Positions 9,804-16,766 of a stretch of DNA of 21,312 bases are shown here, piece by piece. The stretch comes from Chara braunii (Eukaryota; Streptophyta; Charophyceae; Charales; Characeae). Made by a program: the position numbers and the translations under genes. The notes beneath the pieces were generated by a model. That model was not told the origin of the DNA. It worked only from the letters and a program-made list of their open reading frames with translations, and did no database searches. Position 1 is the first letter of the stretch. Every line of letters starts with the position of its first letter. The stretch is taken from the NCBI GenBank assembly GCA_003427395.1, contig BFEA01000039.1, forward strand, positions 2,237,576 through 2,258,887. The letters run 5' to 3'.

Positions 9804-10667
9804 CTAGGCATCCTCTCCCATCTGTCCACGATTCCTGGACCGATTCCTGCATTCATCATCTGTGTGGAACCACCATCGACAGTGGGAGCAGTAAGGGGTA
9901 AATGCGTTTACCACATCCTCTACCACTGATTCCTGCTCCGACAGTTCGATTGTGAGGGAGGGATGAAAGGAGAAACGTGCCCAAGATTCTAGATCAAACC
10001 GAATGTTCGCAATTGAAGGCTCATCTTTGTCTGGCTGATAATCGTGCATTTTGAGGATTTTTTCAATAAAATTCTCAATTTGAAACCGCAGGTGAAACAC
10101 AACCATAACAGGGACATTAAGACAGCGAATCCAGAAGAATTTGTATTTCATTATTTCCTTTAGCTGTTCCATTTCATTTGGATAGAGGTAAGGACGAAAA
10201 TCAACTCGGTAGTTCTCATTCCCGAAGTCAATTTTGTCGTAACCTACGCTTTTCATCCAATCAGCGTGTTGCCTGGAACCTGTGATGTAAGTTGCCAGGT
10301 TCCTGCCCTCATGAATAAAGCACCCTTTTTTGTGATTCTCCTGCAGTAGTCCTGCCTTAACTCAAGCGGACTCATAAACCCTCACCATCTGTTTTTTAAC
10401 CGGGACTTACAACACTCCCGATTCATTTTCGAATACCAACAAAACTTGAACGACACGTTCCATCATCCATTCATCTTGAATCAATTTGATTTGCGGATCC
10501 ACTCTTTGTTTGGAATGGTAGGGACCGTTGTCTATCTCGCCATGGTGGAGGCCTTCCGGAAGTTGGCCATCCAGGAAACACGCCTCCAACATGTCACGGA
10601 CCCGCTCTCTAAATGCCGGGTCCGGGGGGAGGGGAACCGAATCTTCCGTTGCAACTCCGTCCTCCAT
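9804..10667 (-). pseudogene. LINE ORF1 N-terminal segment, DUF4283-like with CCHC zinc knuckle
   Basis: ORF1 proteins of plant L1 elements bind element RNA. The frame starts at ATG 10665-10667 (open from about 10736). It is cut by TAA at 10407-10409 and TGA at 10362-10364 and stops at TAG 9804-9806, all in one frame. After the second stop the reading resumes with a stretch (FWIRCLNVPV and following) that resembles the RNA-binding DUF4283 region. It ends in a CCHC knuckle, C-x2-C-x4-H-x4-C (CSHCRWWFHTDDEC), about 15 residues before the stop. The first 86 residues are acidic and unassigned. The DUF4283 call is by resemblance only. The zinc knuckle is seen directly. Confidence 0.75.
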
Positions 10668-10896
10668 GGTGGGACCGTGCTTGGGCAGAAGCGAAAACGG
10701 GGAAGATTGAGTGACCGAACTGCTTCTCTCATGCTAATGCAATATTCAAAGTGAGAGTTGGGGCAGGGAGCAAGAATTGCAAAATTAAATTATTTGAAAG
10801 GTGCGTCTTATACCTTTGGACGCACGCTGGTTTGCTAAGGTTGATCTTCGCGAAAGTGATCGTTATCACCAGATGCTTTGCATGATCAGAACGTAC

Positions 10897-11019
10897 CAAG
10901 CAACTGAGGTAGATAGACTTCGATCTCGATTGGAAGGTTCGAGCTGATTGCAAGTGGCGAGATCCCGCCACGCAGGAGAGGTAGGCGATACCCAGTAGGA
11001 TTACTACGTTGAACTTCAT
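10897..11019 (-). CDS. possible first exon encoding a signal peptide (weak)
   Basis: An ATG at 11017-11019 on the minus strand opens a 41-codon stretch. It begins like a secretory signal peptide: a Lys at position 2, the hydrophobic run VVILLGIAYLSCVAG, and a likely cleavage site near AGS or SRH. Exactly after codon 41 lies GTACGT (10891-10896), a fair 5' splice-site match. If spliced, the rest of the gene would lie toward lower coordinates, where the LINE is in the same orientation. No second exon was recognised. It may equally be a chance frame in the LINE 5' UTR. The unspliced frame continues to 10729. Confidence 0.25.
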
Positions 11020-11031
11020 GGTAATGGTCAC

Positions 11032-12296
11032 TAAAGCGAGGTACCTTGCGTGAGCTGAACGTAACGAGCGACTGCGGAGGATAGGCTCTCGAAATCGGAC
11101 GGGAGATTCCCGCTTGTTGCAGCCAGGCGCTTAGCTCGCCAGGCAAATTTTCAGGCAGATTGATTGTCCCAGGTGTGGAGACTGTTCCGAAATGTTATCA
11201 AGAAGGCGAGATGAAATCAAAAACTGAGCGAGAACTATCCTAATCCTCCATGTTGTCGGTGGGGCTTGGGCCTGGAATAGCGAGATGGGAGGGAGGACGG
11301 GAAAGGAGGGAAAACAAAAGAGACAGGACGTTAAACCCGAGGATTCGAGAAGCAAAACGAAAAGGAAGAACTGACAATCCGGATGGAAACACTAAAGGGA
11401 GGAAGGAAGGAAGGTCGCGAAGGCAAGCTTCTTGAATGTCTTTGATGTAACGGACTGGAGCACTGGGTTAGATCTTTCCGATATCTCAACGCTGCCGATG
11501 GGTTTTAGACTCAGGGTAGCAAAACGGGAGGGGAGGCGAATAGCAGGAAGGAGAGCAAGAAGAAGAAGCATGAAGAAAGAGGAAAGGAAATTGGTCCCGA
11601 AGACGGGTTGTCTGGTTGTCTACGATGTGACTAGACAAACCCTGAGGTAGATCTCTCCGGAAACGCGTTATTCAGAACTCAGGACTCCGCTTTCTCAATC
11701 GTTAAAGGACCTGAGGTGAGAGTATACCGGAGCAGAGGCTATACCGTTGCGATGATGAACCTTACTTCTTCAGCCTGACGCTAGTACGCCAGGCGGAGGT
11801 GTCGAGGGGCTTGCGTATCTTCGAGGTATCAGCGGCTCGTCGTCGTCCTCCTGAGTGCTTGGTAGCGAGATGTCGAATGCGGGGAAGTTACTTCCGAACC
11901 GAGTGGGAGAGCTAACTAAACTTAGGTGCTGGAAGGTGATGGCCTCATCCCAGCATTGATGCTGAAGGGAGAGCGTCCACACCAAGGATACTAGTGTACA
12001 TGGCAGAGGAGAATCCAGGATTTTCCTTCTGCCCGGCGGGGATCCGCCAGGAAAAGTTACCGGAAATCGACGGCGTCATGGCTAAGCTCTCGGAGTAGAA
12101 AGGCTAGGACGAGTATCCCAGGTAGAGTAGGCAGGCCGAGGTATGCAGACCGAGGTATGGGGACAGGACGCTCAACCACTCGTTACTCACGAGTGGGAAC
12201 ACCACCTAGCGATGACGCGAGCGTAGCCTGCTGAAAGAGAGCGTAGAAGACCGTTGGCTGGCAGCGAAGCCAGTGTAGGTGTCAACAAGAAAGCAT
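11032..12296. other. purine-rich intergenic region without a recognised gene
   Basis: The plus strand is rich in A and G from about 11280 to 11600 (GGGAGG, GGAAGG, AGAAGAAG). Two loosely similar units seem present, about 11282-11500 and 11517-11665. Each has a purine block followed by a TGTCT-GATGT-AC word and then GTAGATCTCTCCG or TTAGATCTTTCCG. Short frames on both strands show no domains. Part may be the LINE 5' UTR or promoter. Confidence 0.5.
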
Positions 12297-12318
12297 GGCG
12301 CTAACTAGGGTTAGCGCC
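12297..12318. repeat. short perfect hairpin
   Basis: GGCGCTAAC (12297-12305) pairs with GTTAGCGCC (12310-12318) across the 4-nt loop TAGG. A further AGCGCTAATT word follows at about 12333. Confidence 0.7.
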
Positions 12319-12537
12319 GCCGGAATTGGAAATAGCGCTAATTCTACCTCCGCCGCCTCTCCCTTGAACTGTCGTCCCCAGTCTCGTTTTTCTGTGCAGG
12401 GGGCAGCTCGTTTTTCAAAACAAGCAGCCACCCCTTAGTCACTTCACAGGCTGAACTAGAGTCAAGTTCAGCAGGGGTTTTCATCCCCCTGCCCAACTCA
12501 TGACTGCACCCGGCTGCCATCGGCGCCAGGTGCAGGC

Positions 12538-12580
12538 GCTGCTCTGCAGCCCATTCACTAGTGAACGGGTGGAGAGCAGC
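12538..12580. repeat. 43-nt imperfect hairpin next to microsatellite
   Basis: The outer stem GCTGCTCT (12538-12545) pairs with AGAGCAGC (12573-12580). Inside it is a second palindrome, CCC-A-TTCAC-TA-GTGAA-C-GGG, interrupted by one A/C mismatch. Several other short inverted repeats flank it (for example GCAGGGG...CCCCTGC near 12471-12492). Confidence 0.65.
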
Positions 12581-12607
12581 ATAGTGGATGAGTCACCTGT
12601 CTCCCCC

Positions 12608-12608
<1 letters not shown>

Positions 12609-12673
<65 letters not shown>
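12609..12673. repeat. (TC)n microsatellite, 65 bp
   Basis: This is a pure TC dinucleotide run of 32.5 units. It makes Arg-Glu or Ser-Leu repeat frames that are not genes. Confidence 0.98.
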
Positions 12674-12678
<5 letters not shown>

Positions 12679-12820
12679 CATCCAACGGTCACGACCCGTA
12701 GAGCACCCGAAGCGTGTGTAGAGACCACTCGTAACACAAGTACAAGATCCCAAAACCCACGCCCGAACGTAGCCGCATACTGTGTCAGTGTACACTCATT
12801 CACTCTACACCAAAATGGCA

Positions 12821-12845
12821 GCCCGTTCGTCAAAAACGAACGGGC
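12821..12845. repeat. perfect 10-bp hairpin
   Basis: GCCCGTTCGT (12821-12830) pairs with ACGAACGGGC (12836-12845) across the loop CAAAA. It is one of several short hairpins built on a CCGTT/AACGG stem in this window. Confidence 0.75.
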
Positions 12846-12939
12846 ACAAAGGGAGAATTAAGAATCTAAAAAACAAAAGAAATGAGAAAACAATCACACT
12901 CACCTTTTGCAGAAAACGGTCACTGGGGATCCTGCGGCT

Positions 12940-12994
12940 TAGCTCAGTTGGTAAGGCACGCAAGTGGCATTCAGGAGGTCTTGGGTTCAATCCC
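12940..12994 (+). promoter_or_regulatory. internal pol III promoter (A and B boxes) of SINE
   Basis: The A box at 12940-12951 and B box at 12984-12994 match the tRNA-gene consensus fully or nearly so, with canonical spacing. They should drive RNA polymerase III transcription of the SINE. Confidence 0.75.
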
Positions 12995-13155
12995 CATTGG
13001 CCTCATGCACCTTCCTGGGCAAGCTTGGATATACCGTTGGTCCCCCCGAGTGGCATTGCGCAGAGACTGCTGATCTTCATAATGGGAGGGGACCGGAGGG
13101 GAGGCACAGTGATTGGCCCATCGAAGAAGCTCCGTCCTGATGCTACCGGGGCCGA

Positions 13156-13308
13156 GGTCCCACTAGCAAAAGGGAAGGATCGAGCTCTTGAATCTGGATG
13201 TGTTTTACGCACAGATGCAGAAAAGCAGTTCAATCTCGATTACCTGCACATCTCCATAAACTCGTCCAGATTCAGGCATTCGATCCGATCCTCTTTGCTA
13301 GTGGGACC
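13156..13308. repeat. 153-bp foldback module inside SINE
   Basis: The terminal 15 bp are a perfect inverted repeat: GGTCCCACTAGCAAA (13156-13170) with its complement at 13294-13308. Inner pairs continue the stem: GGATCGA (13177-13183) with 13280-13286, and TGAATCTGGA (13189-13198) with 13265-13274. The central part is about 66 nt. A second copy of exactly the same length lies at 13502-13654. Confidence 0.85.
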
Positions 13309-13356
13309 ACGCCCCGGCCTGACCCCCGGCCAGTATCGCCCAAAAAAAAAAAAACG

Positions 13357-13462
13357 GTCACCGGTTTCTACGGGTGACTACCAGATCCACTGGGGCTGAA
13401 GTGCCCCAGGCAGTTCTAAAAGCGCCAAGTGGCGCTCTAGTTTTTCCTTCTCTTTTTTTTTT
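13357..13462 (+). repeat. hairpin repeat unit, copy alpha
   Basis: It starts GTCACCGGTTTCTACGGGTG, then holds the hairpins GGGGC/GCCCC (13392-13396 with 13403-13407) and AGCGCCA/TGGCGCT (13421-13427 with 13430-13436), and ends in a T-rich tail. The same order of features recurs at 14944-15086. The SINE inserted at its left edge. Confidence 0.6.
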
Positions 13463-13489
13463 GGAAGGCTTTTCAAAGACTTTTCAAAG

Positions 13490-13680
13490 CACCAAGGCCG
13501 AGGTCCTACTAGCAAAAAGATAGGATCGAACCCCTGAATCTGGTTGTGTTTCATGCAGAGATGCATAAAAGCAGTTCAATCTCGAATTCATGCACATCTC
13601 CATAAACTCGTCCAGATTCAGGCATTTTATCCGATCCTCTTTGCTAGTGGGACCACGCCCCAGGAAAGAAAAAAAAAACA
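13490..13680 (+). mobile_element. 5'-truncated SINE copy (foldback module plus A-tail)
   Basis: It matches the 3' half of the SINE at 12927-13350 but lacks the tRNA-like head. Its foldback module spans 13502-13654, with GGTCCTACTAGCAAA at the left and TTTGCTAGTGGGACC at the right, one C/T difference from a perfect inverted repeat. The tail is A-rich from about 13665. The left end follows a duplicated CTTTTCAAAG. It could be a 5'-truncated retrotransposed SINE or a separate foldback element. Confidence 0.7.
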
Positions 13681-13740
13681 AAATCCAAAAAAAAATCTAA
13701 CACAAAATCTAGCACAGGGAAAAACTCCTTTCGGCCACTA

Positions 13741-14442
13741 TTGGAATACAGACCAAGCACAGGTGTATCCATTCAAAGACATAAAGCACAAAGAAAACCA
13801 GTAACTGTTGCAGTTGAGCGCTGGCAGACGAAGTACCCTCAGTTATCTACAGAGGAGAATTTTCTGAGATACTGGAAAGACCTCAAGATGATGCTAGAAC
13901 AAAGGGTCGCCAGTCTACTATGGCTACAAACTCTTGATGTCATACCATCAGCAGAATAGCTAATTTCGAGGAAAATGGAAGTTCCCAGAGCATGCCTCAG
14001 ATGCAGGTGGGTCTGGGAATCAACCACCCACGTTTGGACTGATTGCCCTTTCTCCCTCAGAATATGGCAATGGTGGAGAAAGCACTGGAAAACTTTCTCA
14101 TCTGACGCCTTTTCTTGGTCAGACGAATGGATTCAAACAGGAATGAGTACTCACATAATAGATTGTTCTTCGGGATGGGGCTACGTGGGGCAGACGTGCC
14201 TAGGTTTAATCATGAGTGTCATTTGGCAATCGCGGAACAAGGCTCTATTCAACGGTGAACTTCCAGGTAAAGGTCAACTACAAGCTCTGATTCGGAAACG
14301 AATGAGATATACAATTTTTGTGGACACGAAACGGAAGGGTCCTATTTGGTTCCTAAAGACATGGGCGATCAACAATCAGCTGGTTACCTTGGATGAGGCT
14401 CACAGGGCAATTTTTGGGCCCTGGTTATGTAGGAAAATGTAA
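13741..14442 (+). pseudogene. LINE ORF2 C-terminus with zf-RVT domain, one in-frame stop
   Basis: One frame runs from 13741 to the TAA at 14440-14442 with a single TAG at 13957-13959. Just past the stop is the zf-RVT finger C-x2-C-x8-H-x4-C (CLRC...H...C), then IWQWWRKHW, IWQSRNKALF and WFLKTW. The residues before the stop (VASLLWLQTL) match MGSLLWQQSL in the large LINE, so the frame is the true one and the TAG is a lesion. There is no RT or endonuclease. This copy is better preserved than the large LINE over the same interval, with one stop against three. Confidence 0.87.
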
Positions 14443-14928
14443 AAGTAGCAGGCGCAGACTACAATATAGGATAGCAGGTATAAAGTGACTCTGAGTTTGC
14501 TTCCATTTTTGGTCTCCTTTTATGTATTTCCTCAGTCCACAGTTAGTCTTGAGAGGCTAAAACTTCATTTAGACCAGACGGCCACAGGGCTGAGAGGTCT
14601 CAATAGACTTTAATTGTTATTTGAACGGATGGGGAACTAGATGGCTGAAAAGATGACATAACGAGTGGCTGTTGGTGCATTCCATTGTTCAGCATAAGTA
14701 AATAGAATAATAGTGGGAAACCGGATTCCGCCTCCGGTACTGTTGGCTGTCTCTTCGGGTAGACTGTGGGGACCCCGGCCCCGAAGTTTGATTCCAATGG
14801 TTCTTTGTATTATAAGGGACGCTGGGCCCGGTTCCCAGCTTGTGTTGCTCCCCACAAATAGATCAGAGCCTTGTTTTTGGAAAAAAAATAAAAAAATAAA
14901 ATAAAAATTAAGGAAAAAAACGAGTTAC
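14443..14928 (+). other. LINE 3' UTR and A-rich tail
   Basis: It carries the family blocks GGGCTGAGAGGTCT (14587-14600) and 14756-14780, shared with the minus-strand LINE, and ends in an A-rich tail broken by single T and G. Short frames inside it are not genes. Confidence 0.75.
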
Positions 14929-14943
14929 CATTCTTGCTGAGCA

Positions 14944-15086
14944 GTCACCCGTTTCTTCGAGCGCTGTCGAGCATACTGTGGCTGAAAATGCCCAACGCCC
15001 TAGTTCCTTCATACTGCGCCACGAGGCGCTTCTTGTGGGCTAGATTTTAGTTTTAGTTTTAGTTTTTTTTTTTTTTTTTTTTTTTT
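14944..15086 (+). repeat. hairpin repeat unit, copy beta, with T-tail
   Basis: This is a diverged relative of 13357-13462. It starts GTCACCCGTTTCTTCGAG, has GGC-TGAAAAT-GCC, then GCGCC-ACGA-GGCGC (15016-15020 with 15025-15029), then three TTTTAG words (15045-15062) and T24 (15063-15086). Confidence 0.55.
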
Positions 15087-15200
15087 GTCTTTCCCGTTGG
15101 CTTATGCCAACGGTCGCATCCGTTCGTGAAACACCCACGAACCGTTGACATACAGGCCTAGGTTCGAGTCCTCAAGGGCTTAGGGGAAGAAAAAAAAAAA
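15087..15200 (+). mobile_element. small A-tailed element with B box (SINE-like)
   Basis: A perfect B box GGTTCGAGTCC lies at 15161-15171, followed within 20 nt by A11 at 15190-15200. Upstream are two hairpins: CCGTTGGC/GCCAACGG (near 15094-15113) and CGTTCGTG with its near-complement (near 15121-15142). A weak A-box candidate (TGGCTTATGCC) overlaps the first hairpin. The left end and any target duplication are not defined. Confidence 0.45.
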
Positions 15201-15217
15201 TGCCATCCTCGCGCTGG

Positions 15218-15640
15218 GCCATGCTGGTTTCCGTGCGGCTGTTTTCAGCCGTGCGATCCTGATGATCGCGCCGTCGGAATCAGCTGCGCCCGACCGCCTG
15301 GGCTGCTCCAAAAGGAGCCAGCCCGAAGTCACGGGCAGATTCGATCCCCGCATTTGCGGGGCAATAGTTTAGCATACTTACCTGTCGAGNTGGATCCCAC
15401 TACAGCTGTAGTAGGGGCAACCCTACTATATGTACGNTGTCGTTGCGCAGAGCCATGCAGATCTTCATGCGGCTGTTTTTTGCCGTGCGATCTCACCGAT
15501 CGCACGGCCCAAAACGGCCGCGCCAAAAGGCTGGGCTGCTCCAAAAGGAGCTAGCCCAGTGGTGCTATCATCGAGGTTCAACCCCGGTATCTGCTGGGCA
15601 AGAGCCTTGTGTAATATCCCACCGGGCTAGCTCCTATTCT
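15218..15640 (+). repeat. tandem pair of hairpin-rich units, 233 bp apart
   Basis: Unit 1 (15218 to about 15380) and unit 2 (15452 to about 15625) align with similar order. Both begin GCCATG, carry TGCGGCTGTTTT, a GATC-centred hairpin, the hairpin GGGCTGCTCC-AAAA-GGAGC-N-AGCCC (15300-15324 and 15533-15557), and a B-box-like word (ATTCGATCCCC; GGTTCAACCCC). In unit 2 the GATC hairpin is 11 bp and perfect (15482-15492 with 15498-15508). Unit 1 also has CCCCGC-ATTT-GCGGGG (15346-15361). Unresolved N bases lie at 15390 and 15437. No protein is supported. Confidence 0.65.
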
Positions 15641-16370
15641 ACATTGGAAAAAGAGCAACTCTTCCTTATGAAGAGCTTGGCTCAGGGCGGGGTATCGCAC
15701 ATGGCCTCACGCAGGCTACGCCCACGTACGCCAGAAGCCCCAGCCGCTGGCCAGCCGCGTTGCCGCCAATACGGCGACCATCTGGCAGCACGGTACGCAT
15801 GTCGTGGGCACATATTTGGCCTACTAAGGCCTTGAATCGCGCGGCCGCTACCTTATTTTAGGCTGACTAAGCCTAGCTTTAGTATGACCGCGCACCCCTG
15901 CAAGCCTTGTCGGGAACCGCGGACGACAAGTCGTACCGTTGACTTCCGCTGTCTCGCACGAACGTTGATGACGTCACACGTCAACGACGTCATATGTCAT
16001 CGACGTCAGGCTTTAGGTCTCTCAGTTATAAGGTTGGTCTGAATAACTTAGGCAACGTCAATCTCATCAAGTCTTTCAGTCCAAGAAAGGGTCGGGCAGT
16101 GTCTAACCTTGAAAAACTCGGGCAGAAACCCTTACAGGTGTTTCTGTCCCGACAGCCTTCCCCACCCCCATTAAGCGACGTCCCTGTCGCTTATCATAAA
16201 CAATACAAGGGGAAGTCTTTATAATACCTCAGCAAATATATCATTGGTATCAATCCAGATTTTACATACTGATACGTGACGAGCAATATTTCCGTCGTTC
16301 GTCTTTCTTTCCTTTTATAATCTTTTGGACACTCTTTATGAAATACTTCGTGCAAACTCCATTACCATCA
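15641..16370. other. gene-free stretch with promoter-like words
   Basis: There is no convincing coding frame. It holds a GACGTCA repeat (15969-16008), TATA-like words at about 16218 and 16314, and TGGTATCA (16245-16252), which resembles the start of an initiator-Met primer-binding site. These may belong to a decayed LTR, but no LTR ends could be fixed. Confidence 0.4.
15969..16008. promoter_or_regulatory. cluster of TGACGTCA-type bZIP/CRE-like sites
   Basis: The core GACGTCA occurs three times at exactly 16-bp spacing (15970, 15986, 16002). The first is the full palindrome TGACGTCA. Half sites GTCA lie between them. TGACG-containing palindromes are known bZIP (TGA/CREB-type) binding sites. 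That the cluster is functional is an inference. Confidence 0.4.
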
Positions 16371-16375
16371 ACGAG

Positions 16376-16479
16376 AAGGGCTTACTTTCAAGCCCTTAAT
16401 AAACAACCACTTACTTTTAAGCCCTTAACACAGAGGCTTACTTTCAAGCCTCATAATTCTTTCGAAGCTTCCTTCGAAA
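16376..16479. repeat. row of stem-loops with a repeated loop
   Basis: AAGGGCTT-ACTTTC-AAGCCCTT (16376-16397, 8 bp) and GAGGCTT-ACTTTC-AAGCCTC (16433-16452, 7 bp) share loop and stem base but differ in two compensated pairs. A degenerate third unit lies between them (16409-16428). A perfect 8-bp hairpin, TTTCGAAG-CTTC-CTTCGAAA (16460-16479), follows. Confidence 0.65.
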
Positions 16480-16766
16480 ACACTTCCATTCAGTCACGAG
16501 TTGGAATGGAGCCAGAAATAACCTCTCGCGGGTCTTTCCCCAGAATCTGGGATCCACTGTTAGCTTTACCCAACCTGAGGAATTACAAGAACATTTTAGG
16601 AGAATGATCCTAACATCATCCCACTGGCGGCCACTCATACTTTCTTTTGTCTCTCATAGATGGGTCAGAATTATTACCCTGATGGGACTCTCTTCAAGCT
16701 ATAACCCCCTGTCTAGGTCTCGTCAGGCTTAACCCCCTGCGGGTCTTTCATCCGTACAACACATAT
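16480..16766. other. gene-free stretch
   Basis: Nothing beyond short frames without motifs was seen. The 89-residue frame 16338-16607 is built largely on the stem-loop repeats and is not taken as a gene. Confidence 0.4.

Larger units (their letters stand above)
3373..10736 (-). mobile_element. degenerate L1-type LINE retrotransposon, minus strand
   Basis: This is a nearly full-length non-LTR element of about 7.4 kb. Reading on the minus strand it has ORF1 (10667 to 8529), ORF2 (8610 to 3938: endonuclease, reverse transcriptase, zf-RVT), a 3' UTR, and an A-tail seen as T13 at 3373-3385. ORF1 with a zinc knuckle plus an APE-type ORF2 ending in zf-RVT is the usual plant L1 plan. The left end is firm. 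The right end is uncertain: the ORF1 frame opens after a stop near 10737, and no 5' UTR limit or target-site duplication could be found. Many stops, two frame changes and a rearranged palm make it inactive. Its 3' UTR shares blocks with the LINE fragment at 13741-14928, so the two belong to related families. Confidence 0.88.
12927..13350 (+). mobile_element. complete tRNA-derived SINE with target-site duplications
   Basis: The head has a pol III A box TAGCTCAGTTGG (12940-12951) and B box GGTTCAATCCC (12984-12994). Their starts are 44 nt apart, exactly as in a tRNA gene. The acceptor and anticodon stems do not pair, so this is a tRNA-derived SINE and not a tRNA. A body of about 330 bp follows, ending in an A-tail at 13342-13354. 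The flanks carry a duplication of 14 bp with one mismatch: AAAACGGTCACTGG (12913-12926) and AAAACGGTCACCGG (13351-13364). The 3' half contains a 153-bp foldback module (13156-13308). The element depends on LINE machinery for movement; which LINE is not known. Confidence 0.85.
13741..14928 (+). mobile_element. 5'-truncated LINE fragment, plus strand
   Basis: The last part of a LINE is present: ORF2 C-terminus (to 14442), 3' UTR, and an A-rich tail from 14879 to about 14928. It is in the opposite orientation to the large LINE at 3373-10736 and shares the ORF2 tail motifs and two 3' UTR blocks with it. The left end is uncertain (13690-13741). 5' truncation is typical of incomplete LINE reverse transcription. 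No clear target-site duplication was found. Confidence 0.82.

Noticed and set aside
12481-12833. Arg-Glu and Ser-Leu repeat proteins
   Set aside because: They are translations of the (TC)n microsatellite in several frames.
12930-13005. Functional tRNA gene
   Set aside because: A and B boxes are good, but acceptor and anticodon stems do not pair and the sequence continues into a SINE body with an A-tail.
13003-13399. 205-residue plus-strand frame (12782-13399) over the SINE
   Set aside because: It reads through the tRNA-like head and foldback module of a SINE and has no domain.
15045-15062. Telomere-like (TTTTAG)3
   Set aside because: Only three units, lacking the GGG run, leading into poly-T. 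It looks like tail slippage.
15259-15265. Hammerhead core CTGATGA
   Set aside because: No matching GAAA with a stem II follows in the right place.
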